Of a stretch of 57,023 bases of DNA, positions 16,309 through 23,967 are shown piece after piece (the stretch's first letter is position 1; every line of letters begins with the position of its first letter). Under the pieces are notes generated by a model, which saw only the letters and a program-made list of their open reading frames with translations, had not been told where the DNA came from and did not search any database. A program made the position numbers and the translations under genes. Source of the DNA: Rhodoferax sp. (GTDB lineage: Bacteria > Pseudomonadota > Gammaproteobacteria > Burkholderiales > Burkholderiaceae_C); the NCBI RefSeq assembly GCF_030697375.1, contig NZ_JAUYQD010000113.1, positions 1 through 57,023 on the forward strand. Direction: 5' to 3'.

Positions 16309-17892
16309 ATGCAAGACGAACAAGTGCAGGCAAGCGCCGAGGCCCCACGCAGCCGGAGGGCGGGTGGCGGGCGCGAAGCCAAACGGGCCGCGCGCTCCGC
16401 GCGCAGCAGCCAGTCCGTGCCCTACATCACCCGCAAAATCCCCTACTTCGAGGTGTTGGACGAAGAGGGCTTGCAAACCATTGAGCGCAACGCCGACACC
16501 ATTTTGGAAGAGGTGGGCATCGACTTTCGGGACGACGCCGAAGCCCTGGACATCTGGCGTGCCGCCGGGGCTGACGTCAAGGGAGAGCGGGTGCGTTTTC
16601 CGCGTGGCTTGTGCCGCAGCCTGGTGCAGGCCAGCGCCCCCCGCGAGTTCACGCAGCACGCCCGCAACCCGGCGCACAACGTGGTCATAGGCGGCAAGAA
16701 CACGGTGTTTGCACCGGCCTACGGCTCGCCCTTTGTGCGCGACCTGGAGCGGGGGCGCCGCTACGCAACGATTGAAGATTTTCGCAACTTCGTCAAACTC
16801 ACCTACATGGCGAATTCGCTGCACCATTCGGGCGGCACCATCTGCGAGCCGGTGGACCTGCCGGTGAACAAACGCCACTTTGACATGGTGTACTCGCACA
16901 TGAAGTACAGCGACAAGCCCTTCATGGGCTCAGTCACCCACCCCGACCGTGCCCACGACACGGTGGAGATGGCCAAGCTGCTGTTCGGCGACGGCTATAT
17001 GGACCCGCTGACCGGTCGGCCCAAAACGGTGGTGATCAATTTGATCAACGCCAACTCACCGATGACCTTTGATGAAACCATGTTGGGCGCGGCCAAGGTG
17101 TACGCCCGCGCCAACCAGGCCACCATCATCACGCCCTTTATTCTGGCGGGCGCTATGTCACCAGTGACCGTGGCCGGCACGGCGGCGCAAACCCTGGCCG
17201 AGGCCCTGGCGGGCATGGCCTTTGTGCAGCTCGTCAACCCCGGTGCGCCAGTGGTGATGGGAAGTTTCGCCTCGTCCATTTCCATGCAATCGGGCGCCCC
17301 CACCTTTGGCACCCCCGAGCCCGCTTTGGTGCTGTACGTCATGGCCGCTTTGGCGCGCCGCCTGGGTGTACCGTTTCGCTCGGGCGGTGGTTTGTGCGGC
17401 TCCAAGATATCCGACGCGCAGGCCGCCTCAGAGGCTGCCAACACACTCTTGCCCACCTGCCTTGGCGGGGTTAATTTTGTGCTGCACACGGCGGGCTGGC
17501 TGGAAGGCGGCTTGTCCATGGGCTATGAAAAATTCATCATGGACGTGGACCAGGCCGGCATGATGCACACCCTGCTGGCCGGGGTGGACATGTCCGAAAA
17601 CGGGCAGGCCATGGACGCCATCCGCGAGGTCGGCCCGGGCAAGCATTTCCTGGGCTGCGCCCACACCCAGGCGAACTTTGAGAGTGCTTTTTACCGCTCG
17701 CCCATCACCGACAACAACAGCTTCGAGCAGTGGGAAGCCGAGGGCTCGCGCGACCTGACGGTGCGCGCCAACGCGATGTGGAAAAAGCAACTGGCGGAAT
17801 ACGAAGCGCCGCCCCTCGACGTGGCGGTGGACGAAGCCGTGCTGGACTATGTCAACCGCCGCAAAGCGGCGTTTGCAGACTCCAACATCTAG
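16309..17892 (+). CDS. MttB-superfamily corrinoid methyltransferase, non-pyrrolysine
   Basis: The 527-residue protein belongs to the trimethylamine methyltransferase (MttB) family, which moves a methyl group from a methylated amine to a corrinoid protein. Recognisable blocks are YFEVLDEEGLQTIERNADTI, NSLHHSGGTICEPVDLPVN and FMGSVTHPDRAHDTVEMAKL. There is no in-frame amber codon, so it is a pyrrolysine-free member like the characterised glycine betaine methyltransferase MtgB. A basic ~45-residue N-terminal extension (SRRAGGGREAKRAARSARSS) precedes the domain. The substrate is inferred to be glycine betaine or dimethylglycine from its position between the sox/folate run and the corrinoid module, which supplies the corrinoid partner at 35973-36677. 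Confidence 0.88.
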   Translation: MQDEQVQASAEAPRSRRAGGGREAKRAARSARSSQSVPYITRKIPYFEVLDEEGLQTIERNADTILEEVGIDFRDDAEALDIWRAAGADVKGERVRFPRGLCRSLVQASAPREFTQHARNPAHNVVIGGKNTVFAPAYGSPFVRDLERGRRYATIEDFRNFVKLTYMANSLHHSGGTICEPVDLPVNKRHFDMVYSHMKYSDKPFMGSVTHPDRAHDTVEMAKLLFGDGYMDPLTGRPKTVVINLINANSPMTFDETMLGAAKVYARANQATIITPFILAGAMSPVTVAGTAAQTLAEALAGMAFVQLVNPGAPVVMGSFASSISMQSGAPTFGTPEPALVLYVMAALARRLGVPFRSGGGLCGSKISDAQAASEAANTLLPTCLGGVNFVLHTAGWLEGGLSMGYEKFIMDVDQAGMMHTLLAGVDMSENGQAMDAIREVGPGKHFLGCAHTQANFESAFYRSPITDNNSFEQWEAEGSRDLTVRANAMWKKQLAEYEAPPLDVAVDEAVLDYVNRRKAAFADSNI

Positions 17893-17966
17893 ACCCGACG
17901 CTGCACACACACGGGGCCGGCGCCACCTCCGCGCGCCGCGCCTTTGCACGCCCCAAAGGACTGCCC

Positions 17967-18338
17967 ATGCACACCACAGCCACCCACCAGATTCTGAAAC
18001 TCAAGGGCCTGCGCTTTGCCGCCAACCTGGGCATTCTGGAGTCCGAAAAAGCCGCGCCGCAGCCGATTGAAGTGGACGCGGAACTCAGCCTCGGCGCACA
18101 GCCCTTGCTCCCCCGTGATGACGATATAGGCCATGTGCTGGACTACCGCAAGGTGCGCCAGATCATCATCAACGAGTGCACCGCAGAGCATGTGAATTTA
18201 TTGGAAAGCCTGATTGGCAAACTCGCCAATCGCTTGCTGCAACTGCCTGGCGTTTTAGGTGTGCGCGTGAGGATTGCCAAGCTGGAAATATTTGAAGACT
18301 GCGAGGTCTCCATCCATGTCGAGGCGGGGGCGTGGTGA
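17967..18338 (+). CDS. folB: FolB/FolX-like dihydroneopterin aldolase family protein
   Basis: The 123-residue protein fits the small tunnel-fold FolB family: LKGLRFAANLGILESEKAAPQPIEVDAEL, then VLDYRKVRQIIINECTAEHVNLLESLIGKLANRLL and a C-terminal VRVRIAKLEIFEDCEVSIHVE strand. FolB cleaves dihydroneopterin in folate synthesis; the family also contains FolX epimerases. AAAGGA lies 8 bases before the ATG. Its position directly after the methyltransferase gene suggests a dedicated pterin or folate role in C1 metabolism, but it may act on another pterin. Substrate is uncertain. Confidence 0.75.
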   Translation: MHTTATHQILKLKGLRFAANLGILESEKAAPQPIEVDAELSLGAQPLLPRDDDIGHVLDYRKVRQIIINECTAEHVNLLESLIGKLANRLLQLPGVLGVRVRIAKLEIFEDCEVSIHVEAGAW

Positions 18339-18628
18339 GAAAAAAAACAGATATTTTTAAGGCGTGCTATCGCATGCACGACCACCATTTTTTCATTGGC
18401 GACGGCATGCAAAAACCGTCCCAAAAGGGCGAGGGAAAACACCAGTAAAACCATCCCCTAATAGACCCAAATTTTCTATCTGTTTACGCTATTCTGAATC
18501 CACTTGAACAGATGACGCCGTCTTGATCGAATGCCAGATAAGACACTTTTTTGGCTTGCTCCAGCAAACGTTTGGAGGATGTCATTTTTCAAAGTCTCCC
18601 CAAAACCAACCCATGAAGGATCAGAAAT
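18339..18628. promoter_or_regulatory. Intergenic region with candidate operator for the ABC importer
   Basis: No gene is visible in this 290-base stretch, which is more AT-rich than its neighbours. It contains the 7 bp perfect inverted repeat ATCTGTT (18478-18484) and AACAGAT (18507-18513) with a 22-base spacer. There is also a small hairpin CGTGC...GCACG (18363-18380). The ABC importer start at 18629 has GAAGGA upstream. A transcription start between 18513 and 18610 is likely, so the importer may be transcribed separately from the MttB-family gene. Confidence 0.4.
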
Positions 18629-19726
18629 ATGTCACCTCATTCATTGCGCGTATTGGCTGTAGCGGCCATGGCCGTATGTGGAACCCAAAGCGCGCTTGCA
18701 CAGTCTGCCGCCCTCATCACTGCAGCCAAGGCGGAGGGACAACTCACCGTGATTGCGCTGGCGCGCAGCTGGTGCGGCTACGGCGCGGTGATTGATGCCT
18801 TCAAGGCCAAGTACGGCATCAAAGTCAATGAACTCAATCCCGATGCAGGCTCGGGTGACGAACTCGAAGCCATCAAAGCCAACAAAGACAACAAGGGCCC
18901 GCAAGCTCCCGACACGATTGACGTGGGCCTGTCCTTCGGACCGCAGGCCAAAGCAGCCGGACTGCTGCAGCCCTACAAGGTGGCCAACTGGGCCACGATT
19001 CCCGACTCTGCCAAGGATGCGGAAGGCTATTGGTACGGCGACTACTACGGTGTGCTGGCGTTCCAGGTCAACACCGACATCATCAGCAAAGTCCCCTCCG
19101 ATTGGAGCGACCTGCTCAAGCCCGAATACCGCAACGCGGTGGCCCTGGCCGGCGACCCGCGCACGGCCAACCAAGCGATCCAAAGCGTGTATGCCGCCGG
19201 TGCCAGCACTGCAGGGGCGGACGCCAGCAAAGCCGGCACCGCAGGCCTTAAATATTTTGCCGACATGAACAAGGCCGGCAACTTTGTTCCGGTTATCGGC
19301 AAAGCGGCCTCCCTGGCCCAGGGCAGCACACCGGTGGTGATTCGCTGGGACTACAACGCCCTGGCCGACCGCGACGCCCTCAATGGCAACCCCAAGGTGG
19401 CCGTGGTGGTGCCCAAGTCGGGTGTTGTGGCGGGTGTCTATGTGCAGGCCATCAGCGCCTATGCACCCCACCCCAACGCAGCCAAATTGTGGATGGAATA
19501 TTTGTATTCGGACGAAGGACAACTGGCCTGGCTCAACGGCTACTGCCACCCGATTCGTTTCAATGACCTGGTCAGCAAAAAGCTGATTCCCAAGGCCATG
19601 ATGGACAAATTGCCCGCCGCCGAAGGCTATGCCAAGGCCCTGTTCCCGACACTGGAACAACAAACCGCCTACAAGGAAATCATTGGCAAACAATGGGACC
19701 AGGTGGTGGGTGCGACGGTGAAGTAA
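18629..19726 (+). CDS. ABC transporter, periplasmic solute-binding protein (family 1/PotD-like)
   Basis: The 365-residue protein opens with a signal peptide (MSPHSLRVLAVAAMAVCG..., likely cleaved after ALA before QSAAL). The mature part is a family-1 binding protein of the spermidine/putrescine, iron or phosphonate group, with LITAAKAEGQLTVIALARSW, YYGVLAFQVNTDII and VVPKSGVVAGVYVQAISAYAPHPNAAKLWMEYLYSDEGQ-type segments. It begins a four-gene operon with two permeases and an ATPase. The ligand cannot be read. Its position next to betaine genes suggests a methylated amine or related compound, which is inference only. Confidence 0.85.
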   Translation: MSPHSLRVLAVAAMAVCGTQSALAQSAALITAAKAEGQLTVIALARSWCGYGAVIDAFKAKYGIKVNELNPDAGSGDELEAIKANKDNKGPQAPDTIDVGLSFGPQAKAAGLLQPYKVANWATIPDSAKDAEGYWYGDYYGVLAFQVNTDIISKVPSDWSDLLKPEYRNAVALAGDPRTANQAIQSVYAAGASTAGADASKAGTAGLKYFADMNKAGNFVPVIGKAASLAQGSTPVVIRWDYNALADRDALNGNPKVAVVVPKSGVVAGVYVQAISAYAPHPNAAKLWMEYLYSDEGQLAWLNGYCHPIRFNDLVSKKLIPKAMMDKLPAAEGYAKALFPTLEQQTAYKEIIGKQWDQVVGATVK

Positions 19727-19753
19727 CCCCCCCCACTGCCATTGATTGCGCCC

Positions 19754-20629
19754 ATGCAAGCCCTACTCACTCCCCCCGCAAACCGTGGGCGCAACTGGAA
19801 TTGGATCGGGGTTCTCCCCTTCTTTCTGTTCGCCCTGCTGTTCTTGATCCTGCCTACCAGCTACCTGATGGTGGGGGCCTTTCAGGATGCCGACGGCGGC
19901 TTCACCTTTGCCAACATGCTGGGCCTGTTGGAAGACAACGTGGTGAGCGCCTACTGGATCAGCATCAAGATCAGCGCCGCCTCCGCCCTGGGGGGCGGGC
20001 TGCTGGGTTTCTTGCTGGCCTGGGCGGCGGTGTTGGGGAAACTGCCTGCATGGATACGGCCCACCCTCATGACGTTTTCCGGGGTGGCCTCCAACTTTGC
20101 CGGGGTGCCCCTGGCATTCGCCTTCCTGGCCACCCTGGGCAGGGTGGGCCTGGTGACGGTCTTGCTCAAGAAGTTTCTGGGGTTTGACCTGTACTCCACC
20201 GGCTTCAGTGTCCTGAGCTTTGCCGGGCTGGCACTGACCTACCTGTATTTCCAGATTCCGTTGATGGTGCTGATCGTCACGCCCGCGCTGGAAGGCATCA
20301 AACGCGAATGGCGCGAGGCCTGTGATTGCCTGGGCGGCACCGCATTCCAGTACTGGCGCTATGTGGCCTTTCCCGTGTTGTGGCCCAGCATTCTGGGCGC
20401 CATGCTGCTGCTGTTTGCCAACGCCTTTGGTGCGGTGGCCACCGCCTACGCCCTGACGGGCAGCTCCTTGAATATCGTGCCCATTTTGCTGTTTGCGCAG
20501 ATACGCGGCGATGTGCTGCACAACCCCAATTTGGGCTACGCCCTGGCTTTGGGCATGATTGTGATCACCGGTGTCTCCAATGCGGGCTATATGTGGCTGC
20601 GCAGCCAATCCGAACGGGGGCGCACATGA
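19754..20629 (+). CDS. ABC transporter permease 1 (PotB-type)
   Basis: A 291-residue inner-membrane permease with six hydrophobic segments and the binding-protein-dependent transport motif region EGIKREWREACDCLGGTAFQYWRYVAFPVLWPSI, where the EAA loop contacts the ATPase. The ATG at 19754 is chosen over a TTG at 19742 because the former directly precedes the conserved hydrophilic leader. Its stop overlaps the start of the second permease (ATGA), showing translational coupling. Confidence 0.88.
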   Translation: MQALLTPPANRGRNWNWIGVLPFFLFALLFLILPTSYLMVGAFQDADGGFTFANMLGLLEDNVVSAYWISIKISAASALGGGLLGFLLAWAAVLGKLPAWIRPTLMTFSGVASNFAGVPLAFAFLATLGRVGLVTVLLKKFLGFDLYSTGFSVLSFAGLALTYLYFQIPLMVLIVTPALEGIKREWREACDCLGGTAFQYWRYVAFPVLWPSILGAMLLLFANAFGAVATAYALTGSSLNIVPILLFAQIRGDVLHNPNLGYALALGMIVITGVSNAGYMWLRSQSERGRT

Positions 20630-21429
20630 AATCCACCACACGTATGGGGGCGTGGATTGCGTTCCTGGTGGGCGCAGCCTACTTCCTGATTCCGCTCATT
20701 GCCACTTTTGAATTCAGCCTGCGCATGCGCCGGGGCGAGTACAGCTTCGACGCCTACCGCGCGGTGTTTGGCGACCCGCAGTTTCAGGCCACCTTTGGCT
20801 ACTCCATCGTAATGGCCGTCGTCACCATCGTGGTGGGTGTGCTGCTGGTGGCGCCCACCGCCTACTGGGTGCAGTTGCGCCTGCCCAAGCTGCGCCCGCT
20901 GGTGGAATTCATCACCCTGCTGCCCCTGGTGATTCCGGCCATCGTCATCGTGTTCGGGTATTTGCGTATCTTCAACAGCAGCTCCTACTTGCCCCTCACC
21001 AACAGCGAAACCGCGACCGACTTTTTGCTGGTATGCAGCTACGTGACACTGTCCCTGCCCTATATGTACCGGTCGGTCGATACCGGTTTGCGCGCCATTG
21101 ATGTACGCACCCTGACCGAGGCGGCCGAGGTGCTGGGCGCGGGGCGTGCCACGATTCTGTTCAAGGTGATCTTTCCGAACATCAGCTCGGCGATCCTGTC
21201 GGGTGCCTTCCTGACATTTGCGGTGGTCATCGGAGAATTCACCATGGCCAGCTTGCTGAACCGCCCGGCCTTTGGCCCCTATCTGCAACTGATGGGTGCG
21301 AACAAGGCCTACGAGCCATCTGCGCTGGCGGTGATTGCATTTTTGATCACCTGGGCCTCCATGGGCTTGATCCAGCTGTTCGGCCGCAACGCCCACACAC
21401 GGCGCGTGCAGCCCGGAACCGATTCTTGA
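20626..21429 (+). CDS. ABC transporter permease 2 (PotC-type)
   Basis: A 267-residue inner-membrane permease. The first segment is MGAWIAFLVGAAYFLIPLIATF, and the EAA-type loop is RTLTEAAEVLGAGRATILFKVIFPN. It pairs with the previous permease to form the membrane channel. The start overlaps the previous stop by 4 bases. The final residues (NAHTRRVQPGTDS) are hydrophilic. Confidence 0.88.
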   Translation: MKSTTRMGAWIAFLVGAAYFLIPLIATFEFSLRMRRGEYSFDAYRAVFGDPQFQATFGYSIVMAVVTIVVGVLLVAPTAYWVQLRLPKLRPLVEFITLLPLVIPAIVIVFGYLRIFNSSSYLPLTNSETATDFLLVCSYVTLSLPYMYRSVDTGLRAIDVRTLTEAAEVLGAGRATILFKVIFPNISSAILSGAFLTFAVVIGEFTMASLLNRPAFGPYLQLMGANKAYEPSALAVIAFLITWASMGLIQLFGRNAHTRRVQPGTDS

Positions 21430-21468
21430 ACCAGCCCACCGCAAAACCACAACAAAGAGACCCCGGCC

Positions 21469-22527
21469 ATGGCATTCCTTGAAATATCCCATCTGAAAAA
21501 AGCCTTTGACAAGCTCACCGTGGTGCATGACTTCACCATGAACATCGAGCGGGGTGAGTTCATCACCTTCCTGGGGCCGTCGGGCTGCGGCAAGACGACC
21601 ATTTTGCGCATGCTGGCGGGGTTTGAATCGCCCTCGGCGGGCCTGGTTCGGTTTGACGGGCGTGATGTCACCCACCTACCCACCAACCAGCGCAACATCG
21701 GCATGGTGTTCCAGTCCTACGCGCTGTTCCCCAATATGAGCGTGGCCGAGAACATCGGCTTTGGTTTGCGGGTGGCCAAAATGCCGCAGGCCCAAATTGA
21801 CCAGCGGGTGGAAGAGATGCTGGCACTGATCAAGCTCAAACCCCTGGCGGGGCGCTACCCCTGGCAGTTGTCCGGGGGCCAGCAGCAGCGGGTGGCGCTG
21901 GCGCGGGCCCTGGCCAACAAGCCCCAGGTGCTGCTGCTGGACGAGCCCTTGTCGGCGCTGGACGCCAAGATCCGCGTCTCCCTGCGCGAAGAGATACGGG
22001 CGCTGCAACGCGAGCTGGGCATCACCTCCATCTTTGTCACCCACGACCAGGAGGAAGCCCTCTCCATCTCGGACCGCATCGTGGTGCTCAACGAAGGCCG
22101 GGTGGAGCAAATCGGCAGCCCCAGCGAGGTGTACAACTTCCCCCGCACCCGCTTTGTGGCCTCCTTCGTTGGCACGCTCAATTTGCTCCAAGGGGTGGTG
22201 CTGGACGCCGACACCGGGCGCATTGCCGTGGGCGGGCAAAGCCTGGTGACTTCCAACAAGGGTGCCGGCATTGCGGCCGGGCAAAACCGGGCGCTGGCCA
22301 TCCGCCCCGAAGCCATCACCTTTGAAGCGCCCCAGCACGGGCGCAACTCGCTGGCCGCCACGGTCGAAGAGGTGAACTTCCTCGGCGCCATCGTGCGGAT
22401 ACGGACGCGCCTGGACGAAGCCGTCATCTCGCTGGATGTGTTCAACGACCCCAACCTGGTGCTGCCCCAGCGCGGCGCACCGGTCACCCTAGGCTTTTCG
22501 CATGACAGCCTGCTGGTGCTGGAGTAG
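21469..22527 (+). CDS. ABC transporter ATP-binding protein (PotA-type)
   Basis: The 352-residue ATPase shows Walker A GPSGCGKTTIL (residues ~37-47), Q-loop MVFQSYALFPNMSV, signature LSGGQQQRVALARAL, Walker B VLLLDEPLSALDAKI and the switch His in FVTHDQEEAL. A C-terminal TOBE region (about residues 270-352) is typical of spermidine/putrescine/iron-type importers. It closes the four-gene operon, 39 bases after permease 2. Confidence 0.93.
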   Translation: MAFLEISHLKKAFDKLTVVHDFTMNIERGEFITFLGPSGCGKTTILRMLAGFESPSAGLVRFDGRDVTHLPTNQRNIGMVFQSYALFPNMSVAENIGFGLRVAKMPQAQIDQRVEEMLALIKLKPLAGRYPWQLSGGQQQRVALARALANKPQVLLLDEPLSALDAKIRVSLREEIRALQRELGITSIFVTHDQEEALSISDRIVVLNEGRVEQIGSPSEVYNFPRTRFVASFVGTLNLLQGVVLDADTGRIAVGGQSLVTSNKGAGIAAGQNRALAIRPEAITFEAPQHGRNSLAATVEEVNFLGAIVRIRTRLDEAVISLDVFNDPNLVLPQRGAPVTLGFSHDSLLVLE

Positions 22528-22603
22528 GCGTCGGCATACGCGTTATTTGGCCATCGGAGGTGCTTCGGGAATGCGCACCTGAGGGAGCAGCCAAGGAAAT
22601 GGG

Positions 22604-22634
22604 CTGACATGGTGATATACGATGACCGTATACT
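22604..22634 (+). promoter_or_regulatory. Candidate autoregulated promoter/operator of the toxin-antitoxin module
   Basis: A perfect inverted repeat TATACG-N5-CGTATA (22616-22632) overlaps a good -10 box TATACT (22629-22634). CTGACA at 22604-22609 could serve as a -35 box with a somewhat long 19-base spacer. The arrangement fits repression by the HTH protein encoded next, as is common in toxin-antitoxin operons. Confidence 0.5.
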
Positions 22635-22692
22635 AAAATAAGCCGATGATTGAATCAATTCTGGCATCGGTGCTTCCGTTGTGGAGCAGCCC

Positions 22693-23103
22693 ATGAGCAA
22701 ACGAAAGACGCCCGTGATGCAAAGCTTTGGTGAGCGCTTGGCGCAGTTGCGTAAGACCGCTGGTTACACCCAGGTGGAATTTGCCGCCGAGGTGGACATC
22801 ACCCAGCGCATGGTGGCCTACTACGAGGCCCCCGACGCACAGGCCCCGGCCCATTTGCTGCCGCAGATGGCCCAGGTGCTGGGGGTGAGCGTGGATGTGC
22901 TCTTGGGCTTGAGTGCACAGCGCAACCCCAAGCGCATTGCCACCAACTGGCTGGAACGCCGCTTGCTGGAGATCGACAAGTTCGACCCCAAGGCCAAGCG
23001 CCAGATCACGCAGCTACTGGATTCCTTCATCGAGGCTGAGAAGCTGAAGCAGCAAATGAAGGCACGCAATCAACCATCCAACGCCCAGGAGGCCCAAACA
23101 TGA
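22693..23103 (+). CDS. XRE-type helix-turn-helix regulator
   Basis: A 136-residue protein with an HTH_3 domain near residues 10-65 (FGERLAQLRKTAGYTQVEFAAEVDI then TQRMVAYYE), followed by a helical C-terminal half (RRLLEIDKFDPKAKRQITQLLDSFIEAEKLKQQMKA). The ATG at 22693 has GGAG eight bases upstream; GTG at 22681 is an alternative. Its stop overlaps the start of the antitoxin gene (ATGA). It probably represses the operon at the inverted repeat at 22616-22632, making this a three-component module. Confidence 0.78.
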   Translation: MSKRKTPVMQSFGERLAQLRKTAGYTQVEFAAEVDITQRMVAYYEAPDAQAPAHLLPQMAQVLGVSVDVLLGLSAQRNPKRIATNWLERRLLEIDKFDPKAKRQITQLLDSFIEAEKLKQQMKARNQPSNAQEAQT

Positions 23104-23339
23104 CCACGCTCCAAATCGAATTACCCGACGGGACGGCACAAGCAGCGCGTGCTGCGGGCTTGCTGACACCGCAGGCGCTGGACCGGCTGCTGACGGAGGC
23201 GCTACGCAAGCGCGAAGCGGCCAATTCGCTACTGTCCATTGCGGATCGCGTGGCCGCCGCAGGCATTGCGCCCATGACCATGGAAGAAATCAATGCCGAA
23301 GTGAAGGCCGCGCGTGCTGAACGCGGGCCGTTGAACTAA
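23100..23339 (+). CDS. Putative antitoxin of a PIN-type module
   Basis: A 79-residue acidic/helical protein (MTTLQIELPDGTAQAARAAG, then DRLLTEALRKREAANSLLSI and MTMEEINAEVKAARAERG). It has no catalytic motif. It lies between an HTH regulator and a PIN ribonuclease, overlaps the former by 4 bases and ends 5 bases before the latter. The N-terminal half may form a ribbon-helix-helix-like DNA-binding or dimer region; the charged C-terminal helix would cover the PIN active site. Assignment rests mainly on position and size. Confidence 0.7.
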   Translation: MTTLQIELPDGTAQAARAAGLLTPQALDRLLTEALRKREAANSLLSIADRVAAAGIAPMTMEEINAEVKAARAERGPLN

Positions 23340-23344
23340 ACCCG

Positions 23345-23767
23345 ATGCGCGCGGTCATTGATACCAATGTGCTGTTGTCAGCCTTGCTGTGGGGTGGCAC
23401 ACCGCATGCCCTCATGGAGCAGGTGCGCAATGGCACGGTCACGCTGATCAGCAGCCCGGCATTGTTGGCAGAGCTGGCCCGCGTGATTGATCGGCCCAAG
23501 TTTGAGGTGATTTTGCTGCGCACAAATACATCACGGGCTCAGACATTGGCCGAAGTACGGCTATTGGCAGAGGTGATCGATCCACCGCCGTTGGCGCAAG
23601 CGGTGTGCCGCGACCCGGATGATGACGCGGTGTTGGCGCTGGCCCGTGCGGCGCAGGCTGACTTGGTGATCTCGGGGGACGATGATTTGCTGTGTCTGCA
23701 TCCCTTTGAGGGGATACCGATCCTGACACCCGCGCAGGCATTGCAAAAGGTGCTGGACTCACTCTAG
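23345..23767 (+). CDS. PIN-domain toxin (putative ribonuclease)
   Basis: The 140-residue protein is a full PIN domain of the 'putative toxin-antitoxin system toxin component, PIN family' type. The acidic metal-binding residues are visible: D6 (MRAVIDTNVLLSAL), E43 (LLAELARVI), the CRDPDDD stretch around 88-94 and SGDDDLL around 110-116. Such proteins cleave RNA when free of antitoxin. It ends the three-gene operon and is followed within ~120 bases by an inverted copy of the dispersed repeat. Confidence 0.86.
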   Translation: MRAVIDTNVLLSALLWGGTPHALMEQVRNGTVTLISSPALLAELARVIDRPKFEVILLRTNTSRAQTLAEVRLLAEVIDPPPLAQAVCRDPDDDAVLALARAAQADLVISGDDDLLCLHPFEGIPILTPAQALQKVLDSL

Positions 23768-23889
23768 CCAGACACCGGGCCACACAGGCACGGCTCCAGT
23801 TTGCCATCCCCTACCGCAACCCTGGCTTGAATGATGGGATGGGCACACCCACCCTATAACGTTACCCCCCTGCAATAGTGCAGCACCTT

Positions 23890-23967
23890 GCCGATTCAAT
23901 CGGTCTTTTAGGCCATTTCGGCATACTGGATGTGCGCAAGCAGCTCCTAAATCTATAGCAAAACTCC
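23890..23967 (-). repeat. Dispersed repeat, inverted copy 3
   Basis: Read on the minus strand, the sequence is TTTTGCTATAGATTTAGG, AGCTGCTTGCGCACATCC, AGTATGCCGAAATGGCC, matching the first ~60 bases of the copy at 2979-3075. The stop codon TAG of the betaine-homocysteine methyltransferase gene lies inside the GCTATAG of this repeat. The rest of the 23768-23952 spacer shows no gene. Confidence 0.65.

Noticed and set aside
16309..17892. Pyrrolysine-encoding MttB
   Set aside because: There is no in-frame TAG in the reading frame, and no pyrrolysine synthesis genes are seen in the window.
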